This document shows, in pieces, positions 12,001-25,769 of a stretch of 64,000 nt of DNA. Origin of the DNA: Lingula anatina (taxonomy: Eukaryota > Brachiopoda > Lingulata > Lingulida > Lingulidae); the NCBI RefSeq assembly GCF_001039355.2, contig NW_019776179.1:164927-228926 (forward strand), read 5' to 3'. The notes below the pieces were generated by a model. It was not told the origin of the DNA. It did not search any database and saw nothing but the letters and a program-made list of their open reading frames with translations. A program made the position numbers and the translations under genes. The first letter of the stretch is position 1. Every line of letters starts with the position of its first letter.

Positions 12001-15000
12001 GGCTTCAGGCGCCTTTTGTTCTCTTCCATACTGAACTTCTTATGAAGATACAGCACATTGGTGAGCTGGAAAATCTTGTCAATGTTTTCAAATATAGCAA
12101 GCGCCGTAGTTTTAATAGGAGCGTCTCCCCAGCGGTTGTAAAAGATGCCGCCAGCGTGATCGATATAATTTAGGTACGCCCTCACATCCGGGCGACGCCA
12201 GAAACTGAACCGTGATATTTCAAAGTTGTTATACAGACTCAAGTTTTCTGGCAAGCGCTCAAGGAATGTTGGTGTTAGTTGGTGTTGGTGAACATACTTT
12301 GTGGCATTTCCTCTCAAGCCAGCTATACAGTCCGGTTTGATCTCAAATATGAGCCTGATATATGCATAAGTCAGATCACGATCCCGCATAAACTGAAATA
12401 CGTCATACGTGACGTCATTTAGGAGTTTCGAGTCATCATCAAGGCGCCAATACCATTCTATTGGTTGTAAAATTGGTCGCTGGGAGACGAGAACGCTTTG
12501 AAATCTACACATGTGGCGGTACCCCATTCTGGCAAACCCACACGTGTGCAACCAGTCCTCTGCTGGCATTCTGATCCACTCCGGTATGATAAATTCCACG
12601 ATTTGGAAAAATACATTTGACGTCGTCCATGATTTTATGTCTTGCTTGTGATTTTCTAACAGATCGGGCTCATGAAATATCACAATGGGATACTGGAAAC
12701 GATTATTGAAAAATTTATCGATGCTCTGTATTGCACCACGGAATCTACTTATGCGTTGTGTGTTCAGAAGGTAATAGATCGTCGCCTTGGGTTTGTCGCT
12801 CGGCCATTTTTCCAACATCTCCATAAAGCGTTCATATTCTCCGTTGCTGAACTCTGCCTGCTTGGCGGTAATTTGTGACGTTGCGGAGGTTTGAACAGGG
12901 GCGGGTTGTTGCTGTTGCTGATACACTGGCTGCTGCTGTTGCTGCGGTTGCAGTTGCTGATAAACGTGTTGTGGAACATGCTGTTGCTGTTGTTGGAGTT
13001 GTTGTCGATCAGGATTCGCACGATCCATTGGCACGACTCGAAGTTCGGTCTGGGGAGGCTGGTATACCGAGTTGACCTGGCCCTCTGACTGTTGCTGGCC
13101 CTCATCCCCCATTACCGGCACTCCTGCAGGGTCGTCTTGATTGACTGCACCCTGCGGGGATTCTCGGTGACCAGTGTCCATGTCCACTCCATCTTTTGGT
13201 GGCGGCCGCGTGGGGGGCTCTTCTTGTTCCACGTTGTAATCGTCGTTCTCGGCTGTATGGCGCTCCAGGAAGCTTGCTCTTTCAGCCTCTAAAAATTCTA
13301 TTCTGTGCATCATTTGGTTCGTCATCCTGATTTGGTGGATGACAAACGCGAGCGCAGTTATGAAGAAGAAAATGGAGACGATGATGAACCATCTGTACCG
13401 CATAAGACAGCGCATGCGGGGTATCTGAAGCAAAAAATAATTATAATTTTACTTCCGGGTTCAACTGTTACAATATAATTACCAAACTAAAATCTTTTTT
13501 CATATTTGTTTTCACTAGGAACAAAGGCAAAAGTGAAGGCCTGTGTGAAAAATTAAAGGTCGCTAGAATAAACGGGTGTGAAAAGAAAATTTGATAACAG
13601 GGTTTTGTCTCTTAATACATTTGGGCTGTTTTAAAATTAAGACAAAAATAATCGAATAACAAAATGTTAACGAAACAATGTACATGTATGCATGGAAAAC
13701 TCGGGATACGTACAGATAGTAAACAAACGACTTAGGTTTGAAAAAAATGTTAACAAAGGTTTCTCAACAGTTTTGGGCCAATAAAACCCAGATTATTTCC
13801 CACCGGAATCAAATCATGCCAAAAAATCCTAAATGGCTGCCAATGCATAGAGGAGGGTGTTTACGTGGGCATATGATGGAAACTGGGTAACTTACAAACT
13901 TGTGGGAGATATCATTTCTAATGTTCATGGCCATTCATTTGAAAAAAGTTTGGACGTCATCAGAGGTCAAGGTCATGCCTAAATGTCAAGGCCAATTTCG
14001 AAAAAGGACCAAAATAGTTTAAAATACAACATCAACTTTCTTTATTCTTTCAAAAATGAACTTTCTTGTTTTTTTATACCTCTTATTGAGAACTGCACAC
14101 ATGACGCCACCTTTGTGAATGTTGCATTTAACTGACTAAGGATAAAATAATGTATGTCAATGTCAAATTTGCATCTTAAAAGATACAAAAGTAAGCTTGA
14201 TGGTCCCCAAATTACATGCCAAACTAATCAAATATAATCGTTTGATGGCCAAATCTCCTAATGATATTAAAAAAGTTGAAATTATGAAGTAAAAGGACAG
14301 TACTTTGTTAGCGAAGAGAGGCCAAGGTCATGTACGTATGTCAAGGTCAAACTCAACAATGACTTGAGATGTAACTATATTTTTGCTGAACTTTGTAGAA
14401 ATGTTCACTTAAAAACATATTTAAATGTCATTTTTAGTTACAAAATGTCACAAACACAAGGCAACATTATAAAAAACGCGTATATTGATGCAGCTTTGAG
14501 ACAATGTTTACAGTCAGGCATACAAAATGTGCCTATGAGCAGAAACACAAGCACACGGACTTTCAAATGCACATTTGAAATTGTGCTTGTGGATGCAACG
14601 TGACGGACAGAAATGGAAGGACATATGAAAATGGCTCACGCTGTCAGTCAGTTATTCCAGAGGCAATTACAAGGTAACATACGGGACCCTGCAGTCATCT
14701 ACACTGGTGGCACCGTTAAAGTAACAGCACCATAGATGTTCGTATACCCTACCAGATATGTAGTTAGGACAGTGCATTGTCAGCAACTTTTATTATTAAG
14801 TGACAACAACCTGTCAAAAACCTGGTTTTACCTAGGATCAGTGAACGGCCGTCTCCTCAATGATGACCTAAGATAAAGCACAGAACATCAGAAATCTCTT
14901 ATGACACAACAAAGAATGGATCCATCAGCTTGTTTACAGGCAATTGCTTCATTCGTGTGTCAGAATTTCTGATAAACTGAGATTCCTTCTTGAAGTTTGT

Positions 15001-18000
15001 TGTTCTGATGGCTAACTCCGTGTTCATAGTCATGTTTGTGCGACATTTTCTTGAAACTGTGATGAAAACAATTGTTCATGGCGGCGATTCAGCCCATTTG
15101 TGACTTGCCTTATTTACCATAGGGCAATGCTGGGGTACTCTAAACTGGGCTGTATGAAAAAGAGGGGTCCAGAAAACTATTGGACAAACTGAAATAGACT
15201 CTTATTTAGGAACGGGTCGATGGTAACCAGAGATTTATCTACAAACTTCAAGAACACGCGGACTTTCACGACATCCTAATAAGAGGAGAATAACAGGATG
15301 ACACTGGCATTTTGTACAATTTTTTTTTTTTTTTTTTTTTTTTTGAGAAATTTGTGAAATGAACAATCGATCAGCAAAAGGAGTTTAAATGGAAATGAAA
15401 TAACAATAATTATGATAAATATTCTAATGATCTTGTTGAATGTTGTATTTGTCTTACTTATTGAAGTCATATTGAGACCTTATTGAAACCACGGATGAAA
15501 TGNTTTTTTTTTTTTTTTTGAGAAATTTGTGAAATGGAACAATCGATCAGCAAAAGGAGTTAAAATGGAAATGAAATAACAATAAGTATGATAAATATTC
15601 TAATGATCTTGTTGAATGTTGTATTTGTCTTACTTATTGAAGTCATATTGAGACCTTATTGAAACCACGGATGAAATGTTCTGTTGAAATATTCCATCAT
15701 TGTATCAAGAGTATATATTTTTGTAGAAACATGGTGTGATGTGTATTTCATGCCATTTTAGGTTTGACCTTGTTTTAAGTTTAACTTTGAGACATTATCT
15801 AATCCTGCGCCATGCAATCCGTAAATTTGATCTCACATATTATTAAGAGGCCTCATCATCCGTGAATGTGGGTGCGTAAAATTTGAGAGAAATAACAATA
15901 CAGGTATTTTTTATTTAACTGTTTTAATTACGTTTGTGCCCATTTGACTTAAACACTTATTTCCTTTACCTTTGTTCAGTTGAATCCCACAGTAAAATGA
16001 TTGCCTTTTGACCAAATTGCTTAATAAATAATTTTTTCTATGAAAATTATAGTTGGACGTATTTTAGACCATTTTGATCCCGTTTCGAGACTAACTTTGA
16101 CACACAAACATGACCTTGACCTCTAATGATCAACAAATTGCTGTCCTTTTTATTTCATGACTTTAATCTTGTACATTTTGAGAGATTTGACCATCAGTGA
16201 ATTTATTTAGTTCGACTGTTATAGGATTAGAAATGCCACTTTTGTATGTGTTTGGCTGCAAATTTGGCCTTGACATACATTATTTTACCCTTGGTCAGTT
16301 AAATACAACATCCACAAAGGTGGTTTCTTGTATGCAGTTCTCAATAGGAGCGATAGGAATCATAAAAAGTTCATTTTTGAAAGAATTAAGAAAGTTGATG
16401 CTATATTTTAAGCTATTCTGGTCCATTCTCGAGATTGACTCTGACATTTAGGCACGACCTTGACCTCTGACGAATTCCAAAATTTTTGACAATGAATGGC
16501 CATGCCTTTGAACATTATAAATGATACCTCTCACAAGTTTGTAAGTTACCCAGTTTTCATGATATGCCCACTTAAACACCCTCTCCCATGCATTTTGGTA
16601 CTTTGCCATGGGTGGATTCCGGTGGGAAATTATCTGGGTTATATTGGCCCAAAACTGGACCGGATTCAGTTAACATTTCTCCAACCTCACTGGGAGAATT
16701 TCGTTGGTTCACTGGACTAAGATATTAACAAGCTCATAAAGCCATTTTAGTTTCAGTCGTTCCAAACATCATTTCGCAAAGGATGTTTGACAACACGAAA
16801 GCAGCGTTTTACTTTAATGAATAAGACATGAAGCAGTAAACCACAACTTGCATGTAAAACGGGAAATCTTACAAGGCATCAGGATAATTGATTTATCACC
16901 ATCTGATTATATGAAGCCTCCCGCGCATTACATCTATGAACGTTCGTACAGACGTTTATTCATTAAAAAATGATAGACATATAAAATGATACTTCAGTGT
17001 TAACAGGTGAGACTATTCATAAACTACCAATACCCTCCGTGGGCGACGAACGTAAATAAGTACCACATGAATCAACTAAGAATGTCCACTCCCCTGAATA
17101 GGTTGTTACACTACGGTCACTCCCCGATACAAGAGAGAAGGACCCTGGGTTAATAGAGGCTGGGGAGGGGGTAGGGGTAAATGTCCATCGTGTATAATGC
17201 TCGATACCACAAAATCTATGCTCCCCAGTGCATTTCGAACTTCTGACGTCCATTTCCACGCATTCATTTCACCAAGATTCAAGATTCAAGATATTTTATT
17301 TCAGGCTCACCCATATGTTAAGAAATACGAAATTAGAAGCAGTAAAACATGACAGTTCAATATAGTACTACATGTATGAAAGAATCAATATCATTTTAAA
17401 AATAAAGCATTATTTAAAAAATGGGCAGCAAGTCTTGGCAACTACATGTAAATTAATTATGTCATCATTACTAATCAAAATAAAAAACTTGCTCTGAACA
17501 TTTAAAAGATCAAAATATTGTTTTAAAAATCGTCTCGCAATATCAAAAAGTTAAGCAAGTTCATCAATAAAAAAGGACAGTTTAGTAAGAAGTGGATACA
17601 CTCAGATTCACATAATGGGTAGTTTTTTTCACAATAGCTAATTTTTCGTATAGATCGGTTTCTATTCGAAGTTGGGCCACCCCACACCTTACTTTAGCAA
17701 GTGCCTTTTGTTGTTTAATTGACAAGGATGTTTTTCGGCGTAACTTATAACTTCTTAGCTTTGTTTTAATAATTTAAACAATCTGAGTTTGTCGCCACCA
17801 CCGTTGTCGTCCAATATCTTTGCAAACCAGTCAGAGCGGCGTTCTGCTGCGGCACACTTTAATCTAGCCAAGTGATTAACTTGATTAGCAGTCAAGTGAT
17901 ATTAGCTCCAAGGTCATTACAATTACTTGTCACTCTAGTTATCTAATTTTTATCATAATTAGGTACTTTTTTAAATCCATAAAGACTATTTTGGTCTTCT

Positions 18001-19297
18001 TTTATCCTTGTTAACTAGTTTGCACCGTAGGCTTGTTACGTTGGCTAATTGTTTTTTTTCTAGTTGTGTGACCTACCCCATTTTAAAACGGTTGGCAAAA
18101 GGCGACTCATATCTACCAACACCAAGAAATTACTAACATGTTCTGTTACCGCACCAAGATTTACCACAATGGACACTCCTGTCATAATTTTATGACGTTG
18201 ATAGTGATGATACGTGTAATCAAGTGACTACACATGACTACTCAAGCACGCCACCCCTCTCTATCTCTTTCACACAGACACACACACACACACGCACACA
18301 CGCATGCACACACGCGACCATATGTACACACACTCTCTCACAAACGCGCACACACACACATACACACTCTCCATCTCCCCTCTATTTCTCTCTCACACAC
18401 ACACTCACACACATGCACACACGCACACACATTTACACACTCTCTCACACGCACGCGCACATACTCTCTCTCTATCTCTATCTCTCTCTCTCTCTCTCAA
18501 CATGATATATCTAACTGGTCTCAAAGATAATTAACTGTTAGGCAAACCCTGCCATCTGCCTCTACCATAGTCATCTATCTGGCTGCATACAGGCAAAGAA
18601 AATAACTGAATAAACAAAGACATCAATTATGACATACCTCTAACGCGGTCCACATNTTCTCTCACACACACACTCACACACACACACATGCACACACGCA
18701 CACACATTTACACACTCTCTCACACGCACGCGCACATCCTCTCTCTCTATCTCTCTCTCTCTCTCTCTCAACATGATATATCTAACTGGTCTCAAAGATA
18801 ATTAACTGTTAGGCAAACCCTGCCATCTGCCTCTACCATAGGCATCTATCTGGCTGCATGCAGGCAAAGAAAATAACTGAATAAACAAAGACATCAATTA
18901 TGACATACCTCAAACGCGGTCCACATGGCTCTATGAACTTTCTCCATGAGCTGCTTCTATTTTGGACCACAGGTTCTCCGAATAAAAGAGGTCAAATATT
19001 GTAACGTGGCAATTTGAAAGTTATCTATCATTCAAGGACCAGAATGAAGTAGTTGAGTTATACCTGATACGGGTTTTGCATGCCTGACAGAGGTTACGCA
19101 GCAATATGACTGATGAATATTCCAAATAATTTCTCATATACAGGAACGGAATACATGTACAAAACCTTTTGCTTGTAGTTTAGCCTCAGCCATCATGAAG
19201 AATATTCATGTACAATGTACGTGTTCCAAGTTCGTATAATTTACACACGTTTTTCTACTTGACGGACTTCATTTACATGCATGCTTGATATACATGC

Positions 19298-19357
<60 letters not shown>

Positions 19358-22300
19358 CAAAATAAATTAGAATAACAAAATCTATATACTAAATTAAGTG
19401 CATTCATTTTAATTTGTGTCTCTTACATGTTTTTATAATGCTTGTTAGAACACTGGTCCATGCACAAGCCAAGTAAATGTAATATTAGTCAGAATGTTTT
19501 CATTTATGATAGATCCAGATATCTGATTCACCTGTTGACTGGTTCGTCTGTTCCCTCTGGCAGACTTGGTCACAACTGAATTACCTGTTCAGGTAAAGGT
19601 GAACAGGTAATTTCCTGGTAAATATCTGGATCTATCCCGCAAGAAAACGCAGTAGATACTCCAGCGCAGTAGACTACTGCAATCATACTGCAAACCGCAG
19701 CAGACTACTGCAATCATACTGCAAACATGCTTCAAATCTGCTTCGATTTGGGAGCTAATTAGCATATTTGAAACATGCTTCTATCATGCTGCTAATCTAC
19801 TGCATTAATGCTCCTCTCTGTACAAACCTATGTACTTTTTGGAGTAGAATTGCAGTAGGCTATGCTGCATTTCTACTGCAGATATGCTCCACACCACTAC
19901 TGCGTTAATGCTTTTTTGCTACTTCGATACTACTGCATTTTCGTGCATTTTCCTGGTTAGTATCTGGATCTATCAAATTTTTGAACAAAGGTGTTCTGCT
20001 CCAATGGATATAGATTTTCTTTGGTGATTCAGTTGTACGTATGCTTACATTTTCTTAATTTCTGACTAATCAACGCCTACCGTTTTCATATTCTTATTTC
20101 GCTTTTGCAATTTTTAAAAACTGTTGGATTTAAGAATTATCTGGGTGGAGGTATTTGAAGTAAAACATGATATAATTCATTTGTTAATCTTAAGTTTAAA
20201 AAAGGGGAAAGTATCTCTTAATTTCCAACACCTTGAATGCTGGTAGATTCTCAAAGTTAAATTCCAATTGTATTGTTACTGTTTGTATTGTTTTTATCCT
20301 TTTATTCGGACTTTCGATTGAAAAAACCAACTATATTCAAGTCTTATTTGTATGTATATGTCCATTATATATCATGTATTTGTATTTATATACCCAATAT
20401 TCACAAGCACAACGAAGCTCTGTTTTTGCTCAAAAGTAAATAAGATAAGTCCATATAGGACTGAAAATTTTCATTTATTAATGACGAAAATAAGATACAA
20501 AGTTACAAAACTGGGGGGATAATATAACATCCCCCAAACTATATAACTGCCACAACATAAAATTAATAAATTAGGTTAATAAGTGCAAACAAGATTATTT
20601 AAGAAAAATATGAGAAACCACAACAGCTATTGGAACAAAAAATTGGCTCAAATGAAAACAAAGGCCAAAAGATGTGAGAGCTCACATTCCCGCCAACCTT
20701 ATTACCAGTAAGGTTTGTATTTGTATTCAAGTTCAATGTGAAAACCATTCTTCAGTGTAAAAAACACGGCGAGCATTTCACTAAACTTTCGGTTTCAAGT
20801 AAGATTCAATCGGCTTCAGGCGCCTTTTGTTCTCCTTCATTCTGAACTTATCATGTTGATACAGCACATTGGTGAGCTGGAAAATCTTGTCAAGGTTTTC
20901 AAATATAGCAAGAGCGATAGTTTTGATAGGAGCGTCTCCCCAGCGGTTGTAAAAGATGCCGCCAGCGTGATCGATATAATTTAGGTACGCCTTCACATCC
21001 TGGCGACGCCAGAAACTGAACCGTGATATTTCAAAGTTGTTAAACAGACTCAACTTTTCTGGCAAGCGCTCAAGGAATGTTGGTGTTAGTTGATGTTGGT
21101 GAACATACTTTGTGGCATTTCCTCTCAGGCCAGCTATACAGTCCGGTTCGGACTCATATACGAGCCTGATGTATGCATAAGTCAGATCACGATCCCGCAT
21201 AAACTGAAATACGTCATACGTGACGTCATTTAGGAGTTTCGAGTCATCATCAAGGCGCCAATACCATTCTATTGGTTGTAAAATTGGTTGCTGGGAGACG
21301 AGAACGCTTTGAAATCTACACATGTGGCGGTACCCCATTCTGGCAAAAACACACGTGTGCAACCAGTCCTCTGCTGGCATTCTGATCCACTCCGGTATGA
21401 TAAATTCCACAATTTGGAAAAATACATTCGACGTCGTCCATGATTTAATGTCTTGCTTATGACTTTCTAACAGATCGGGCTCATGAAACAACACAATGGG
21501 ATACTGGAAGCGATTATTGAAAAATTTATCGACGCTCTGTATTGCACCACGGAATCTATGTATACGTTGTGTGTTCAGAAGATAATAGATCGTTGCCTTG
21601 GGTTTGTCGCTCGGCCATTCTTCCAACATCTCCATAAAGCGTGCATATTCTCTGTTGCTGAACTCTGCCCGCTTGGCGGTAATTTGTGACGTTGCGGAGG
21701 TTTGAACTGGGGCGGGTTCTTGCTGTTGCTGATACACTGGCTGCTGCTGTTGCTGCAGTTGCAGTTGCTGATAAACGTGTTGTGGAACCTGCTGTAGCAT
21801 CGGCTGCCGCTGTTGTTGCACAAGATGTTGGTGTTGTTGTCGATCAGGATTCCCACGATCCATTGGCGGAACTCGAAGTTCGGGCTGGAGAGGCTGGCGG
21901 ACCGGGTTAAACTGGCCCTCTGACTGTTGCTGGCCCTCATCCCCCATTATCGGCACTCCTGTAGGGTCCCCTTGGTTGATTATAGCCAGCGGGGACTCTC
22001 GGTGACCAGCGTCCATGTCAACTCTATCTTTTGGTGGCGGCCGCGTGGAGGGCTCTTCTTGTTCCACGTTGTTATCGTCGTTCTCGGCTGCCTGGCGCTC
22101 CAGGAGGCTTTCTCTTTCAGCCTCTAAGTATTCTGTTCTGTGCATCTTTTGGTTCATCGTCCTGATTTTGTGGATGACAAACGCGAGCGCAGTTATGAAG
22201 AAGAAAATGAAGACGATGGTGTACCATCTATACCGCATAAGACTGCGCATGCGGGGTATCTGAAGCAAAAAAAATAATTATAATTTTAATTCCGGATTGA

Positions 22301-25080
22301 ACTATTGCAATCGAATCACAAAGCAAACTTATATATTTTTTCTTATATGTTTTTACTAGGAACACATAGCGGAAAAGGCAGAAGGGGCCTGTGTGAAAAA
22401 TTTAAAGTTGCAAGAATAAAGCGCGTGTAAAACGAAAATGTGATAACAGGGTTATGTCTCTTAATACATTTGGGCAGTTTCAGAATTCACCCCCAGATCT
22501 TATTTAATAGGCATATATTCAGATCCATGAGAAATCCGACATCAGAAATATGCAAAATGTAACCAAAAAAATTGGTGCAAATCATAAGACTAGAATCAAT
22601 ATTTAATTCATGAATCACTGGCATATATGTTATAAAATATTTTGCAGGTCGAGTATTCGTTTAATGACATCAAGCACCCGTAAGTAAGCGGCGCAGTACA
22701 ATGTAAATCATTTTGCTGTATGATTTAGTGGAACAGAATTTGACTGTCAACATCCTTTGTTAGCTATTCAGGTTGTATAATGGTTTCAACTTGTTTACAG
22801 TGAATTGCTTCATTCGTGTCTCCGAATTTCTGATAAATTGATGTTCCTACTTTAAATGTGTTCTTATGATGGCTTACTCCGTGATCTTAGTAATGTTTGT
22901 GCGACATTTTCTTGAAACTGTGTGATAAAAACAACATCCTAAAAACAATTCTTCATGGCAGCGGTTCAGCCCATTTGTGACTTGCCTTATTTACGATAGG
23001 GCAATGTTGGGGTATTCTAAACTGGGCTGTATGAAATAGAGAGGTCCAGAAAACTATTGGACAAACTGAGATAGACTCTTATTTAGGAACAGGTCGATGG
23101 TAACCAGGGATTTATGTACAAACTTCAAGAACACGCGGACTTTCACGACATCCTTACTCTGTATCGGAGAATAACAGGATGACACTGGCACTTTGTACAA
23201 TTGCTTTTTTTTTTCTTTTTGAGAAATTTGTGAAATGAACAATTGATCAGCAAAAGATGTTCAAATGTAAAGGGTTCAACAAAAATACTTTTACTTGAAG
23301 TTAGAACATGAAGTAACAATAATTATGATAAATACACTAATGATCTGGTTGAATGTTGTATTTGTTTTACATATTGAAGTCATATTGAGACCTTATTGAA
23401 ACCACGGATTCAGTACAGAAACCTTTGTTAACATTTCTCCAACTCAATGGGAAAATATCGTTGGTTCACTGGACAAAGATATTAACAAACTCATAAAGCC
23501 GTTTTAATTAAAGGATTTGTTTCAGTCGTTCCCAAACGTCATTTAGCAAAGGATTTCGCAAAGCAGCGTTTTACATTAATGAATAAGACATGAAGCAGTA
23601 AACCACCACTTGCATGTAAAATGGGAAATCTTGCAAGGCATCAGGATAATTGATTCATCACCATCTGATTATATGAAGCTTTCTATGGACGTTCGTACAG
23701 ACGTTTATTCATTAAAAAATGATAGACATATATAATGATACTTCAATGTTAACAGGTGAGACTATTCATAAACTACCAATACCCTCCGTTGGCGACAAAC
23801 GTAAATAAGTACCACATGAATCAACTAAGAATGTCCACTCCCCCTGAATAGGTTGCTACTCTACGGTCACTCCCGATACAATAGAGCAGGACCCTGGGTT
23901 AACAGATGTTGGGGAGGGGGTGGGGGTAAATGTCCATCGTGTATAATGATCGATACCACAAAACCATTTCCACTGTCCATTTCCATGCATTCATTTCACC
24001 AAGATTCAAGATTCAAGATATTTTATTTCAGGCTCACCCATATGTTAAGAAATACGAAATTAGAAGCAGTAAAACGTGATAATTCAATATAGAACTACTT
24101 GTATGAAAGACTCAATATCATTTAAAAATTACGTTTAAGTTTCATTTTTAAAAATCGGCAACAGGTCTTGGCAAATACATGTAAATTTATCATGTCATCA
24201 TTACGAATCAAAATAAAAACTTTTTCTCATTATTTAAAAGATCAAAATATTGTTAAAACGTCTAGCAATAGCAAAAAGAAGTGGATACACTCAGATTCAC
24301 ATAATGGGCAGTTTTTTTCACAATAGATATTTTTTCATATCGATCGATTTCTATTCGATGTGGGGCCTTCCCACACCTTACTTAAGCAAGTGCCCTTTGT
24401 TGTTTAATTGACAAGGATGTTTTTCGGCATAACTTATAACTTCTGAGCTTAATAATTTAAACAATCTGAGTTTGTCGCCACCACCGTTGTCGTCCCATAG
24501 CTTTGCAAACCAGTCAGAGCGGCGTTCTGCTGCAGCACACTTTAAATTAGTCAAGTGATTAACTTTATTAGCAGTCAAGTGATATTAGCTCCAAGGTCAT
24601 TACAATTACTTGTCACTCTAGTTATCCAATTTTTATCATAATTAGGTAATTTCAAAATCCATAAAGACTATTTTGGTCTTCTTTTATCCTTGTTAACTAG
24701 TATGTACCGTAGGTTTGTTACGTTGGCTAATTGTATTTTTCTAGTTGTGTGTCCTACCCCATATTAAAACGGTTGGCAATAGCCGACTCATATCTACCAA
24801 CACCAAGAAAATACTAACAAGTTCTGTTACCACACCAAGATTTACCACAAGGGACACTCCAGCCATAATTTTATGACGTTTATAGTGATGATACGTGTAA
24901 TCAAGAGACTACGCATGACTGCTCAAGCACGCTACCTCTCTCTATCTCTTTCACACAGACACACACGCACGCACGCACGCATGCACACACGCGACCATAT
25001 GTGCACACACTCTCTCACAAACGCGCACACACACACATACACACTCTCCATCTCCCCTCTATTTCTCTCTCACACACACA

Positions 25081-25117
<37 letters not shown>

Positions 25118-25703
25118 ACACACTCTCTCACACGCACGCGCACATACTCTCTCCCTATCTCTCTCTCTCTCTTTCTCTCTCAACATGATATATCTAACTG
25201 GTCTCAAAGATAATTAACTGTTAGGCAAACCCTGCCAACTGCCTCTACCATAGTCATCTATCTGGCTGCACACAGGCAAAGAAAATAACTGAATAAACAA
25301 CGACATCAATTATGACATACCTCTAACGCGGTCCGCAAGGCTCTACGAACTTTCTCCATGATCTGCTACTATTTTGGACTACAGGTTCTCCGAATAAAAG
25401 GGGTCAAATATAGTAATGTGGCAATTTAAAAGTTATCTATTATTCAAGGACCAGAATGAAGTAGTTTAGTTATACTTGATACGGGTTTTGCATGCCTGAC
25501 AGAGGCTACGCAGCAATATGACTGATGAATATTCCAAATAAATTCTCATATACAGGAACGGAATACAAAACCTTTTGTTTGTAGTTTAGCCTCAGCCATC
25601 ATGAAGAATATTCATGTACAATGTACGTGTTTCAAGTTCGTATAATTTACACACGTTTTTCTACTTGACGGACTTCATTTACATGCATGCTTGATATACA
25701 TGC

Positions 25704-25769
<66 letters not shown>

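Noticed and set aside
18224-18534. Overlapping open frames rich in His, Thr and Leu, also in the matching places of units 2 and 3
   Set aside because: They are only translations of the CA/CT microsatellite.
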